NCBI GenBank assembly: GCA_041919675.1
Contig: JAYRTJ010000007.1
Span: 1 to 63,585, forward strand
Reading direction: 5' to 3'
Length of the DNA stretch: 63,585 nucleotides
Source of the DNA: SHVO01 sp041919675
Lineage (GTDB): Bacteria; Pseudomonadota; Alphaproteobacteria; Rhodospirillales; Rhodospirillaceae
Shown: piece by piece, positions 7,287 to 15,628 of the stretch
Position numbering within the stretch: position 1 is the stretch's first letter
Layout: each line of letters opens with the position of its first letter
The notes under the pieces: model-generated
Seen by the model: only the letters and a program-made list of their open reading frames with translations
Database searches by the model: none
Told to the model about the DNA's origin: nothing
Translations under genes and position numbers: made by a program

Positions 7287-10169
7287 TTAGTATTTGAAAC
7301 GAACGCCGGCGTGGAACTGCCGGCCCATGATGTCGTAGATCGTGAGCGCGCCGGAGCCGGTGAAGAAGGCTGCGCCGAGCGAACCGGCGACCTGCGGCGG
7401 ATCCTTGTCCATCAGGTTTTCAACCGACAGGAACGCTTCCAGCGCCTCGCCGTCGATCTTGTAGCTGAGCGCGAGATCGAAGTAGTTGGCGCCGGGGACA
7501 TCATTGTTGTTGATGGTCGGGTTCTGTGCGGTCGTCGCCGGGCAGCCGCTCGTGCATTCCACGAACTGGCGGTTATAAACGCCGTCGCTGATGTGACGCA
7601 TGGTGAGCGAAGCCGTGAACGGATCCAGGCTATAGGTGGCCGAGATGTTCGCCTTGAACTTCGGCGCCCAGAACCCGGACGACGGCGCGTTGCCCATACC
7701 TTCGGCGTTCACGCCCGCGCCTTCGATCGTCAGGCCGAGAACGTCGATGGTGCGCATACGCAAGGCCCGCGTTCCCATGAAGCGGAACGTCAGGTCGCCG
7801 TCCATGCTGTCGGCGAGCGACGCCAGCGGCAACCGGTAGGTGGCTTCGAAATCTATACCGCGCGCCGTTTGCGAGAGCACGTTGGCGGGCAAGATCGATA
7901 CGTGCGTCAGCGTGCCGGCCGCGTCGCGTGTCACGAAGGTGCAGAGATAGGCGTCTCCCGCATGGCAACGATCGACGTACTGCTGCGCGCCGAGGCTGGT
8001 GATCGCGCCGGCGATCTTGATGTTGTAGAAGTCGACGGAGGTCGTGAAGCCGTCGAACCACGACGGCGCATAGACGGCGCCGACACCCGTGGTGTTCGCG
8101 ATTTCGGGCTTCAGGTTCACGTTGCCTGACGTGGTGGTGAAGATCGACAGCGTCTGGCCGTTACGCGGATCCAGAAGCGTGCCGGTGTTCACGCGGCCGT
8201 AGTTGAACAACTCGCCCAGGTTCGGCGCACGGATGTCCCGCGACCGCGTGGCGCGGAAGCGCAGGTCCGAGAACGGCGTCCAGGTCGCGCCGACTTTCCA
8301 GGTCGTCACGAAGCCGGACGTCGAATAGTCGGTGAAGCGCGCCGCGGCGTTGAGATCGAACGCCTCGGCCCAGGCCTCGCCCTTGGCGAGCGGAATGACG
8401 GTTTCGAGGAAGCCTTCGGTCACGTTGAACTTGCCGAAGCTGGCGTGATAGTTGCCCGCGAACCAGGAATTGGCTTCGTCGTCCGGATTGGGAACGCCGC
8501 TGACTTCTTCCCGCCGGTGTTCGATGCCGAGCGCGAGCGAGACCGGACCCGCCCACAGGTCGAACGGCTCGCCGTTGGTGCTGAGGGAGGCCACGTCCTG
8601 GCTCAGGATCGTATGGCTATGCGAGGTGCCGCGCACGTAGTTGAGCGCCGCCTCGCTGTTCACGCCGATCCCCATGGGGTTGTAGGGCACGCACGACGGA
8701 TCGTCGTTGGTCGTGACGGCGTCGGCGTTCACGCGGCAGACGATGGCGCCGTTGGCATTGCGCACGGAATCGATCGCGCGTTGATGACGCGCATTGTGAA
8801 CAACGTTGCGGTTGTTCGACGAAATGTGCGTCTTGCTCATCTGATAGTAGGCTTCCCACGCCCAGTTGGCATCGAAGGCGTCGAAGTTGCCTTCGGCGCC
8901 GACGACGCCGCGGCGCAGCGTGGAGATGTTGTTCTGGATCATCGGCCCGACGTCGTCGTTGACCGTGCCGAGGGTGAATTGCGTCAGGCCTTGCGTGCTC
9001 ATCTGGGCGGCGATCGCGGCCGGGATATAAGGATTGTCGGCGCGGATGGTCAGGTTGCCGAGGTTCCAGCTGCGAAGGTCTTCCGAGTAACCTTCGATCT
9101 GCGAAAACTGGTACATCGCATAGACGTTGAAGTTGTCGGAAACGTCATAGCCGAGGCGCGTGAACAGGTTCTGGCGCGACATCTTGAAGGCAAGGTCCGA
9201 GAGCTGGTCGAAGCGCGTGAGCTTCCAGTCGCCGCCGACCATGTAAGACCCGCTGATGATCGAACCGTAGTTCAGCTGCGCCGGTGCGCCTCCCGGCCCG
9301 AAATAGGTGCCTTTCAACGGGCCGGCGGTGATCAAACCGCCGGGCGTCGCCGCCGCGAGACCGAAGTCGAAGACCTCAAGCAGGCGCGGCTGGCCGTTGG
9401 TGGCCGTCCAGGCCGGGTTGTTGATGACCGCGGCGTTGTGGTCCTGGCGCCAATCGCGCGGCGCGCCGTGGATGCCGTTGTCGTAAGCATGCTGGCCCGA
9501 AATGAGGAAATGGCCGCGGTCGCCGGCGAACGGAAGGCCCGCCGACAGATTGAGTTTGTAGTTGGCGCCGTCACCGGCGCTGTTGATGCCGCCTTCGACG
9601 TTGCCCTTCACGCCGGTGAATTCACGGTCGAGCACGAAGTTGACGACGCCGGAGAGCGCATCGGACCCATAAGCCGCCGAGGCGCCGCCCGTCACGACGT
9701 CCACACGCTGGATGAGGCCGTCCGGCATGATGCCGACATCGACCTCGCCCGAGAGGCTGGAACCGACGATGCGCGCGCCGTCGAGCAGCACGAGCGAGCG
9801 GGACCCGCCCATGCCGCGCAGATTCAAGTTGCTGACCCCGGTGATGCCGGTGACGTTCAAGGTCGCCGACCGGCCGCGCGGCAGAGCGCTGTTCGAGAAA
9901 CTCGGGAGGCGCGAAACGGTTTCGGCAAGGTTGTTGCGCGCGGCGAGATTGAGTTCGTCGGCGCCGAGCACCGAGACCGGCGTGGGGGCTTCATAGCCGT
10001 CGCGCACGACGCGCGTGCCCGTGACCGTGATTTCATCGATTGCCGCCTGCGCGGTTTGCGCTTCGGCGCCGTAGGCGGCCGGCATGGCCGCGATCATGGC
10101 AAATGCGCTGGCGGCGGTTACGAGACGTGAACGTACGCGCGGCGTAACGAAATGAACGGTCTTTCGCAT
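7287..10169 (-). CDS. TonB-dependent outer-membrane receptor
   Basis: The protein has 960 residues. A signal peptide (about residues 1-35) is followed by a TonB-box-like DEITVTGTR, a plug domain (YEAPTPVSVLGADEL to RVDVVTGGASAAYGSDA) and a long beta-barrel ending in the aromatic-terminated AGVRFKY expected for outer-membrane insertion. TBDRs import scarce substrates using TonB energy. The substrate is not predictable, but the same-strand catabolic genes upstream (QOR, hydratase, beta-propeller) suggest an organic compound. A Shine-Dalgarno GGGGGAAC precedes the ATG. It belongs to the same YEAPTP subfamily as the tandem receptors at 54,546-63,585. Confidence 0.95.
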   Translation of the reverse strand: MRKTVHFVTPRVRSRLVTAASAFAMIAAMPAAYGAEAQTAQAAIDEITVTGTRVVRDGYEAPTPVSVLGADELNLAARNNLAETVSRLPSFSNSALPRGRSATLNVTGITGVSNLNLRGMGGSRSLVLLDGARIVGSSLSGEVDVGIMPDGLIQRVDVVTGGASAAYGSDALSGVVNFVLDREFTGVKGNVEGGINSAGDGANYKLNLSAGLPFAGDRGHFLISGQHAYDNGIHGAPRDWRQDHNAAVINNPAWTATNGQPRLLEVFDFGLAAATPGGLITAGPLKGTYFGPGGAPAQLNYGSIISGSYMVGGDWKLTRFDQLSDLAFKMSRQNLFTRLGYDVSDNFNVYAMYQFSQIEGYSEDLRSWNLGNLTIRADNPYIPAAIAAQMSTQGLTQFTLGTVNDDVGPMIQNNISTLRRGVVGAEGNFDAFDANWAWEAYYQMSKTHISSNNRNVVHNARHQRAIDSVRNANGAIVCRVNADAVTTNDDPSCVPYNPMGIGVNSEAALNYVRGTSHSHTILSQDVASLSTNGEPFDLWAGPVSLALGIEHRREEVSGVPNPDDEANSWFAGNYHASFGKFNVTEGFLETVIPLAKGEAWAEAFDLNAAARFTDYSTSGFVTTWKVGATWTPFSDLRFRATRSRDIRAPNLGELFNYGRVNTGTLLDPRNGQTLSIFTTTSGNVNLKPEIANTTGVGAVYAPSWFDGFTTSVDFYNIKIAGAITSLGAQQYVDRCHAGDAYLCTFVTRDAAGTLTHVSILPANVLSQTARGIDFEATYRLPLASLADSMDGDLTFRFMGTRALRMRTIDVLGLTIEGAGVNAEGMGNAPSSGFWAPKFKANISATYSLDPFTASLTMRHISDGVYNRQFVECTSGCPATTAQNPTINNNDVPGANYFDLALSYKIDGEALEAFLSVENLMDKDPPQVAGSLGAAFFTGSGALTIYDIMGRQFHAGVRFKY

Positions 10170-10346
10170 GGATGTTCCCCCGATGAATGGAACTTCGCGC
10201 GCGCCCCGCGCGCAAAGTCCGCTGGGGGAAATCCTAAGTGAAGCCGGAGAATAATTTTTTGTGAAAGCATCCCGCCCAATTCGGGCCGAGGACCGCTTTT
10301 GCCAAAATTCCAGGGTTTCTTGGCCGTTTTCGCCAAAAACCCCCGC

Positions 10347-10365
10347 AAGGCCTTTTCGAGGCCTT
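10347..10365 (-). terminator. Hairpin downstream of the QOR operon
   Basis: An AAGGCC / GGCCTT stem with a 7-base loop lies just past the stop of the quinone oxidoreductase gene. On the minus strand it is followed by GCGGGGGTTTTTGG, giving a moderate T run. It separates the QOR operon from the TBDR gene downstream, whose promoter must lie in 10,170-10,340. A second small inverted repeat (TTGGC/GCCAA) lies at about 10,320-10,336. Confidence 0.5.
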
Positions 10366-10373
10366 TGCCAACA

Positions 10374-11348
10374 CTACGGTATGAGGATGATCGAGTTTGT
10401 GGTGGCGCCGCTTTCCAGCGCCTGATGCGCCGCGGACGCTTCACCGAGACCGAAGCTCGCGCCGACTTCGATTTTCACCGCGCCGGCGAGCACGCTCGCG
10501 AAAAACGCGTCCGCCATGGCCTGGCGTTCCACGGGATCGGCCAGGAAGTGAAACAGGATCGGACGCCAGACGGCATTGGATTTCGCGGCCAAACGGGACG
10601 GCGGGAAAGGCGCGACCGGGCCCGACGCCTGGCCGAAGTTCACGAGATGACCGCGCAGCGCGAGCACATCGAGCGAGGCTTCAAAGGTGTCCTTGCCCAC
10701 GGAGTCGTAAACGATATCGACGCCGCGGCCTTTTGTGAGCGCCATCACTTCGGCCGCGACATCGGCTTCGGTGCGCACGATCACATCGTCGCACCCGGCC
10801 GCGCGGGCGCGCGCGACCTTGTCCGTGCCGCCGACCACGCCGATGACACGCGCGCCGATGCGCCGCGCCATCTGGCACAGGACCTGCCCCACGCCGCCGG
10901 CGGCGGCATAGACGAGACAGGTGTCGCGCGCCGTGAGCGGGCGCAGCTTCGCGGTCAGCATGAGCGCGGTGAGGCCTTTGACCATGCAAGCCGCCAGAGT
11001 CCGGTCGTCGATGCCGTCCGGCGCCTTGATGAGGTGCGCGGCATCGATCAGGCGCGTGTCGGCATAGGCGCCGTAGGTTTGCGTCACGTAGGCGGCGCGG
11101 TCGCCGGCCTTGAAGCCGGTCACGCCTTCACCGACGGCTTCGATCACGCCGGCGGCTTCAACCCCGGGCACGCCCGGCAGCGCGAGGGTCTTGTAGAGGC
11201 CGCTGCGCACATAGATGTCGTGGAAATTGACGCCGACGGCGCCTTGACGAAGCCGGACCTGTCCCGGTCCGGGGTTTCCCAGCGTGACATCCTCAAGCTT
11301 GAGTTCGTCCGCGCCGCCGTACCGGCGGACCACAATCGCTTTCGGCAA
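10374..11348 (-). CDS. NADPH:quinone oxidoreductase-like zinc-free MDR protein
   Basis: The protein has 324 residues, typical for the QOR branch of the medium-chain dehydrogenase/reductase family. The N-terminal GroES-like domain carries GVNFHDIYVRSGLY and PGVPGVEAAGVI. The nucleotide-binding motif is AAAGGVGQ. It lacks the catalytic zinc Cys/His set, as QOR does. Family members reduce quinones or enone-type substrates with NAD(P)H in the cytoplasm. It is the last gene of a three-gene minus-strand operon, 13 bases after the hydratase gene. Confidence 0.9.
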   Translation of the reverse strand: MPKAIVVRRYGGADELKLEDVTLGNPGPGQVRLRQGAVGVNFHDIYVRSGLYKTLALPGVPGVEAAGVIEAVGEGVTGFKAGDRAAYVTQTYGAYADTRLIDAAHLIKAPDGIDDRTLAACMVKGLTALMLTAKLRPLTARDTCLVYAAAGGVGQVLCQMARRIGARVIGVVGGTDKVARARAAGCDDVIVRTEADVAAEVMALTKGRGVDIVYDSVGKDTFEASLDVLALRGHLVNFGQASGPVAPFPPSRLAAKSNAVWRPILFHFLADPVERQAMADAFFASVLAGAVKIEVGASFGLGEASAAHQALESGATTNSIILIP

Positions 11349-11361
11349 GGGAGCTCCGCAG

Positions 11362-12168
11362 TCAGATCAGGTTCAAAAAGACCGGCGGCATGCCGTCCAT
11401 GGCGAATTCTAGCCGATCGCCCGCCTTTAGGAACTGACTTTGAACGATGGTGCCCGTCATGACGGGCTGGCCCGCGAGGATGGCTTTGCCGCGCTTTCCC
11501 AGGTACGCGGCAAGCCACACGACGGCTTCCAGGGGATCGCCGCCCATGGTTTCGGCGGTCGTCCCATGCTGGGTGGCCACGCCGTTCACTTTCAGCGTGC
11601 CGGTGCGGTTATTGAAATCGATATCGGTGGGACCCGGCGGGCCGATGACGATGCCGGCGTTCCAGCTGTTGTCGGAGGCCAGCGAACGCGCATCCATTTT
11701 ATTCATGTCCGCGCCGCGATCCTCGACCAGTTCATAGGCGCAGTGGAGCGAACGCAGGTTCGTGCGCACATCGGCAACCGTGCACGGGCCGCCCATGTCC
11801 CTGTCCAGCACCGCGCAGACCTCGGTCTCGGCGGAAAAGCGGACGTAATCCGACACACGTTCCGTGTGCGGCGATTGATAGATGCGCGAGGCCAGGACCT
11901 GGCCGGCGCAGGGCTCGTACACCTTCAACCAGTCGCGCACGCGCTTCGAGGTGAGCGCGACCTTATAACCGCCCACCGTGGTGCGGTACTTTTTCAGAAG
12001 CAGATCGACATAAGCGTCCTGGATGTCCTGCGCATCGGCAACGGTGGGGATGCGGTCCGGGATCGGCTTGAAGGTTTCGCGGCGTTCATGCTGCGCGAAG
12101 ATATCGGCTGCGAGGGATTGGACTTCGGTTGGACTTAACACGGCATATCCTTCTGCTTCCGTGGCCAC
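11362..12168 (-). CDS. 2-keto-4-pentenoate hydratase-family protein
   Basis: The protein has 268 residues, matching the MhpD/HpaH-like branch of the fumarylacetoacetate hydrolase superfamily. Recognisable pieces are GGYKVALTSKRV, the metal-ligand region FSAETEVCAVL (E-x-E in the family), HCAYELVEDRG and the C-terminal GQPVMTGTIVQSQFLKAGDR. Such enzymes hydrate 2-hydroxy-dienoates from aromatic meta-cleavage or act as related decarboxylases. It sits between the beta-propeller and QOR genes with short gaps (18 and 13 bases). No ring-cleavage dioxygenase is nearby, so the true substrate is open. Confidence 0.82.
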   Translation of the reverse strand: MATEAEGYAVLSPTEVQSLAADIFAQHERRETFKPIPDRIPTVADAQDIQDAYVDLLLKKYRTTVGGYKVALTSKRVRDWLKVYEPCAGQVLASRIYQSPHTERVSDYVRFSAETEVCAVLDRDMGGPCTVADVRTNLRSLHCAYELVEDRGADMNKMDARSLASDNSWNAGIVIGPPGPTDIDFNNRTGTLKVNGVATQHGTTAETMGGDPLEAVVWLAAYLGKRGKAILAGQPVMTGTIVQSQFLKAGDRLEFAMDGMPPVFLNLI

Positions 12169-12186
12169 ACCTAAACGCGCACCGGC

Positions 12187-13278
12187 TTACTGCAAGGGGA
12201 AGCGGGCGATACGCGCGCCGCGCCCGATGCTGCCGACCCACATTTCCTTGCCCGCGATGAGCGCCGCGGTGGAGAGGTCGAATTCGCCGTTGGACGGATA
12301 ACCGGTGACGACTTCGCGCACCTTGCCCGACGCGGGATCGATGATGGCGACGCTGGACGCGGTCTTGGTGCAACGCTGGTTGGCGAGACACTCTTCAAGC
12401 ACTTCGTCCACGGAACCGGTTTGGCCCGCCGTCACGAGGCTGCCGTCCGGCTGCCAGCGGATATTGTCGGCATGGAAATTGACCTTGCCCAGGATCTTCT
12501 TTTCCGAGGGTGTCTGACCGCGCGTATAGCGGATGATCTCGCCCGTCGCCCAGGCGCTGGCATAGAGGTACTTGCCGTCCTTGGACGCTTCGACGCCGTT
12601 CAGACCAGGGCCTTCAGAGCCCGGAATGATCGTCCACTCCTTGCCGGGCATCCATTCCCAGATCTCGCTGACGTTCTCACCTTTCGTGAGGCGTTCACGC
12701 GTCATCTTGCCTTTTTCGCCGCGGAAGCCGCCCATGCTGCGGCGGGTGAAGCTGGTGACGGCGACGCCGTTGTCGGGAAGCACCGCGAGACCGTTGAAAC
12801 CGGCATCGGCGGGCGCGGGCACGCAGCCCACCCATGCGGTCTTCGGCGCCTTGCCGCGCGCGTCGAGTTCGAACACCTCGACGCTTTCGCGCGAGCCGTG
12901 ATGGACGACATAGAGCGTGTGTAGGCCGCCCTTGCCCTCACGCACATTGATGCCGTGCGCATGGATTTTTTTGTCGGCGATCTCGGCGCCTGTCAGCGGG
13001 CCGGGACAAGATCCATAGAGCTTGCCGTCGAGGCGGTTCTCGGCGGTGAAGAGACTGACCTCGGAATTGTCCTTGGTGTTCACGGCGCGCAGCACGCCTG
13101 AAATCACGATCCAGTCGCTGCCGGGGATGGCGACGAGGTCTTCGGCATTACCGGAGACGCAGGTGAAATGGGCTTTTCCGATCGGCGCGCAGCCGTCGGC
13201 TCCCGTGGCGGCGTTGGCGTTGAACGCGCCCAGCACGAGGCCCGCCGTCATCAGAATCGCGCGTGATGTGAAACGCAT
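12187..13278 (-). CDS. Exported SMP-30/paraoxonase-like beta-propeller protein
   Basis: The protein has 363 residues from the ATG at 13,278, chosen because GGGAAGGGGAAAAGGAC precedes it and the product starts with a signal peptide (MRFTSRAILMTAGLVLGAF, cleavage near ANA). The mature part shows propeller-like repeats: DLVAIPGSDWIVISG, HAHGINVREG, FNGLAVLPDNGVAVTS, GPGLNGVEASKDGKYLYAS and NIRWQPDGSLV. These resemble SMP-30/gluconolactonase or arylesterase propellers, which hydrolyse lactones using calcium. A periplasmic lactonase-type role in the operon is inferred. It diverges from the SDR gene. Confidence 0.75.
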   Translation of the reverse strand: MRFTSRAILMTAGLVLGAFNANAATGADGCAPIGKAHFTCVSGNAEDLVAIPGSDWIVISGVLRAVNTKDNSEVSLFTAENRLDGKLYGSCPGPLTGAEIADKKIHAHGINVREGKGGLHTLYVVHHGSRESVEVFELDARGKAPKTAWVGCVPAPADAGFNGLAVLPDNGVAVTSFTRRSMGGFRGEKGKMTRERLTKGENVSEIWEWMPGKEWTIIPGSEGPGLNGVEASKDGKYLYASAWATGEIIRYTRGQTPSEKKILGKVNFHADNIRWQPDGSLVTAGQTGSVDEVLEECLANQRCTKTASSVAIIDPASGKVREVVTGYPSNGEFDLSTAALIAGKEMWVGSIGRGARIARFPLQ

Positions 13279-13520
13279 GTCCTTTTCCCCTTCCCACGGC
13301 AAAGACATAAACGGCGCGCTGCGCCCGTGATCGAAAGTTTATGTGAAGGCTAAAAACGGATTCTTGTGAATGCGCGGGCGGCGGACAGCTTTATGGGGCG
13401 GGATTTGCTAAATTTTCTGAGGATGTGAAGGATTCCGCCAAAAATTCAGCGCGTGTCATTTGAATGTTCCACGATACGCTGCGTCACTTATATATGAACG
13501 CCTCGGATCGGAGGATTTTC

Positions 13521-14255
13521 ATGGACTTAGGACTTAAATCGCGCCGCGCGCTGGTGATGGGCGCTTCGCGCGGATTGGGCCGCGCCATCGCGGCGGCCAT
13601 GATTGCCGAAGGCGCGAAGGTCGCGATCTGCGCGCGTGAAGGCGAACGCCTTCGTAACACGGCGCGCGAACTGGGCGCGGAAGCCGTGCCGGCCGATCTC
13701 TCCACCGACGGCGCGGGCGCGAAGGTTGTCGCCGATGCGCGCGCCCTGCTGGGCGGCGTGGACATCATGGTGGTGAACAACGCCGGTCCGCCGGCCGGCA
13801 CGTTCGAGACCTTGGACGACAAGGCCTGGCGCGCGGGCTTTGAGAGTCTCGTCATCAACGCGGTCCAATCCATCCGCGAGGCCCTGCCCGCCATGCGCGC
13901 GCAGAAATGGGGCCGGATCATCATCGTGACGTCGGTCACGGCGCGTGAACCCATTCCGGTGCTTGCCGTCTCCAACGTCATGCGTCCGGGCCTGCATGGC
14001 CTGATCAATACGCTGAGCAAGGACGTGGCGGCCGACGGCGTGACATTGAACGCGCTGATGCCGGGATATGTGCTGACCGAACGCATCGTCGAAGTGGGAT
14101 TCGATCAAGCCAAATTGGCCGAACAAATCCCCGCGCGGCGTTTGGGCAAACCGGAAGAAGTCGGCGCGCTGGCCGCGTTCCTGGCCTCCGACGCGGCGGC
14201 CTATATCAACGGTCAGGCGATTGCCTGCGACGGCGGCCTGCAGCGGTCCATCTAA
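13521..14255 (+). CDS. Short-chain dehydrogenase-fold protein with altered catalytic residues
   Basis: The protein has 244 residues. The start at 13,521 follows GGAGG at 13,510-13,514; the frame opens further upstream but without support. The Rossmann nucleotide motif is VMGASRGLGRAIA, with NNAG present (VVNNAGPP). The active-site region reads TSVTAREPIPVLAVSNVMRP: where classical SDRs have YxxxK, this protein has SxxxR. Ser remains at the preceding catalytic position (VTS). Related SDR-like proteins with this kind of replacement exist, and their chemistry may differ. It diverges from the propeller operon and ends in a strong terminator. Confidence 0.88.
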   Translation: MDLGLKSRRALVMGASRGLGRAIAAAMIAEGAKVAICAREGERLRNTARELGAEAVPADLSTDGAGAKVVADARALLGGVDIMVVNNAGPPAGTFETLDDKAWRAGFESLVINAVQSIREALPAMRAQKWGRIIIVTSVTAREPIPVLAVSNVMRPGLHGLINTLSKDVAADGVTLNALMPGYVLTERIVEVGFDQAKLAEQIPARRLGKPEEVGALAAFLASDAAAYINGQAIACDGGLQRSI

Positions 14256-14270
14256 AACGCGCACAAAGAA

Positions 14271-14301
14271 AAAGGCGCGGCACCGTCGGGGCCGCGCCTT
14301 T
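14271..14301. terminator. Bidirectional intrinsic terminator
   Basis: An 11-bp perfect stem (AAAGGCGCGGC / GCCGCGCCTTT) with a 9-base loop lies between the convergent SDR and unknown exported-protein genes. A T run follows on the plus strand (TTTATTTTTAG) and an A/T-rich tract follows on the minus strand (reading TTTCTTTG), so it can stop both transcripts. Confidence 0.88.
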
Positions 14302-14318
14302 ATTTTTAGGCTTTCACG

Positions 14319-15443
14319 CTATTGGCGCGCCGGAACGACGGCGTCGGGTGTCGCGCCTTCGTGGGTGGCCACATGCTCGGGCGGATGCTCGAGATAGGCC
14401 TGACGGAAGGTCACGAGGGTCGTGCCGGAGATGGCGCGGTTTTCGCCGGTCTTCGGATCGGGCTTCGCGTCGGCGAGGCGGCGCATCGCACGGTAGAGCG
14501 ACGGCGCGGACACCTGGCCATAGCTGAGGTGGTGCGTGCTCCAGCTGATGGTGAGGCGCCGGATCCACTCGTCGACATCGGTGTAGCCGGCGAACATGCC
14601 TTCAGCGCTTTCCGGCGTGAGCTTCAAGCGGAAGCGCACATCCTGCATGTGCATGATCGTGGACGTATCGAAGGTCATCGAGTACGGGATGATGAGATCG
14701 TGGGATTCGGTGGTGAGCACACCGTCGGCGATCTTACCCTTGAACTGCTGGATGAACTGCTTGCCCCAGCGCATATCGATGCGCTGCGTGCCGCCCGAGA
14801 TGTAAGCGCTGCCGGACGCATCGCCCATCAGCTCGTCGAGGCCGCGGTAAGTGGTGAGGGTGACATCCGGATCGTTGACGAGATCGTCGACGCCCGTGAT
14901 CTCGAGCAGCATGCGGTTCTGATTGTAGCGGCGCATGTATTCGTTTTCGAAATGCATCTGTGCGCCGTCCGGACCACGCCAGCCGGCGATGCAGCCCAGC
15001 GCGCGGTGCATCTGGTTGTCCACGCCCTTCACGCCGTCGGGGCTGACGAAATCGTTGGCGTCGGTCTTGCCGTCGAGGTCCATGCCTTCGGCGACCTTGC
15101 CGCCGGCTTCACGGAAAACGAACTGCTCTTCGGTGTTCTGCGGATGCCAGATCTGGCCTTCGCGCTCGAGCTGACTGTCGGCGAGCAGGTGTTTCTTCGG
15201 CGCGTCCTCGGGAAAGAGGATCTTGAACTGTTCGCGGTTGCCGTCGTTGAGGCCGTTCGGGCACTCGAGCTTGCCGTCCGGCGATTGGGTCACCGCCCAT
15301 TTGCGGCTGGTGAGCACGTAGCCGATGGTCCCGTTGCGCAAGGTCGGCTCGGCCTTGGTCGCGCCTTCAACCGCGCCCGCCGCCGTCGACATGCCCATGA
15401 CAACGGCAATCGCCGCCACGCTGGTGGTGACACCACGCTTCAT
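14319..15443 (-). CDS. Exported protein of unknown function
   Basis: The protein has 374 residues. The start follows GGGAGG nine bases upstream and opens a signal peptide (about residues 1-24, ending TAAGA). The mature protein holds KLECPNGLNDGNREQF, a conserved-looking Cys-containing patch (ALGCIAGWRGPDG), and near the C-terminus WSTHHLSYGQVSAPSLYRA. I recognise no domain. It lies downstream of the paa operon on the same strand, but its own promoter probably lies in 15,444-15,628, so a link to phenylacetate metabolism is not shown. Confidence 0.72.
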   Translation of the reverse strand: MKRGVTTSVAAIAVVMGMSTAAGAVEGATKAEPTLRNGTIGYVLTSRKWAVTQSPDGKLECPNGLNDGNREQFKILFPEDAPKKHLLADSQLEREGQIWHPQNTEEQFVFREAGGKVAEGMDLDGKTDANDFVSPDGVKGVDNQMHRALGCIAGWRGPDGAQMHFENEYMRRYNQNRMLLEITGVDDLVNDPDVTLTTYRGLDELMGDASGSAYISGGTQRIDMRWGKQFIQQFKGKIADGVLTTESHDLIIPYSMTFDTSTIMHMQDVRFRLKLTPESAEGMFAGYTDVDEWIRRLTISWSTHHLSYGQVSAPSLYRAMRRLADAKPDPKTGENRAISGTTLVTFRQAYLEHPPEHVATHEGATPDAVVPARQ

Positions 15444-15628
15444 CGAAAATCCTCCCTATCGCTGCCGCGCACGCGCGCGGCATCTCCTCGTTGTAATATA
15501 TATCAGCCGGAGCCGATGCGGGAGCAAAAGCCGCACCCGCGATTTTGAGCTAAGTCCCTGAAATATCTCATTTTCATGGCTCGCGACCGGACGGACGGAC
15601 AATTATTTTCGAACGACCCCGCGCGAAA

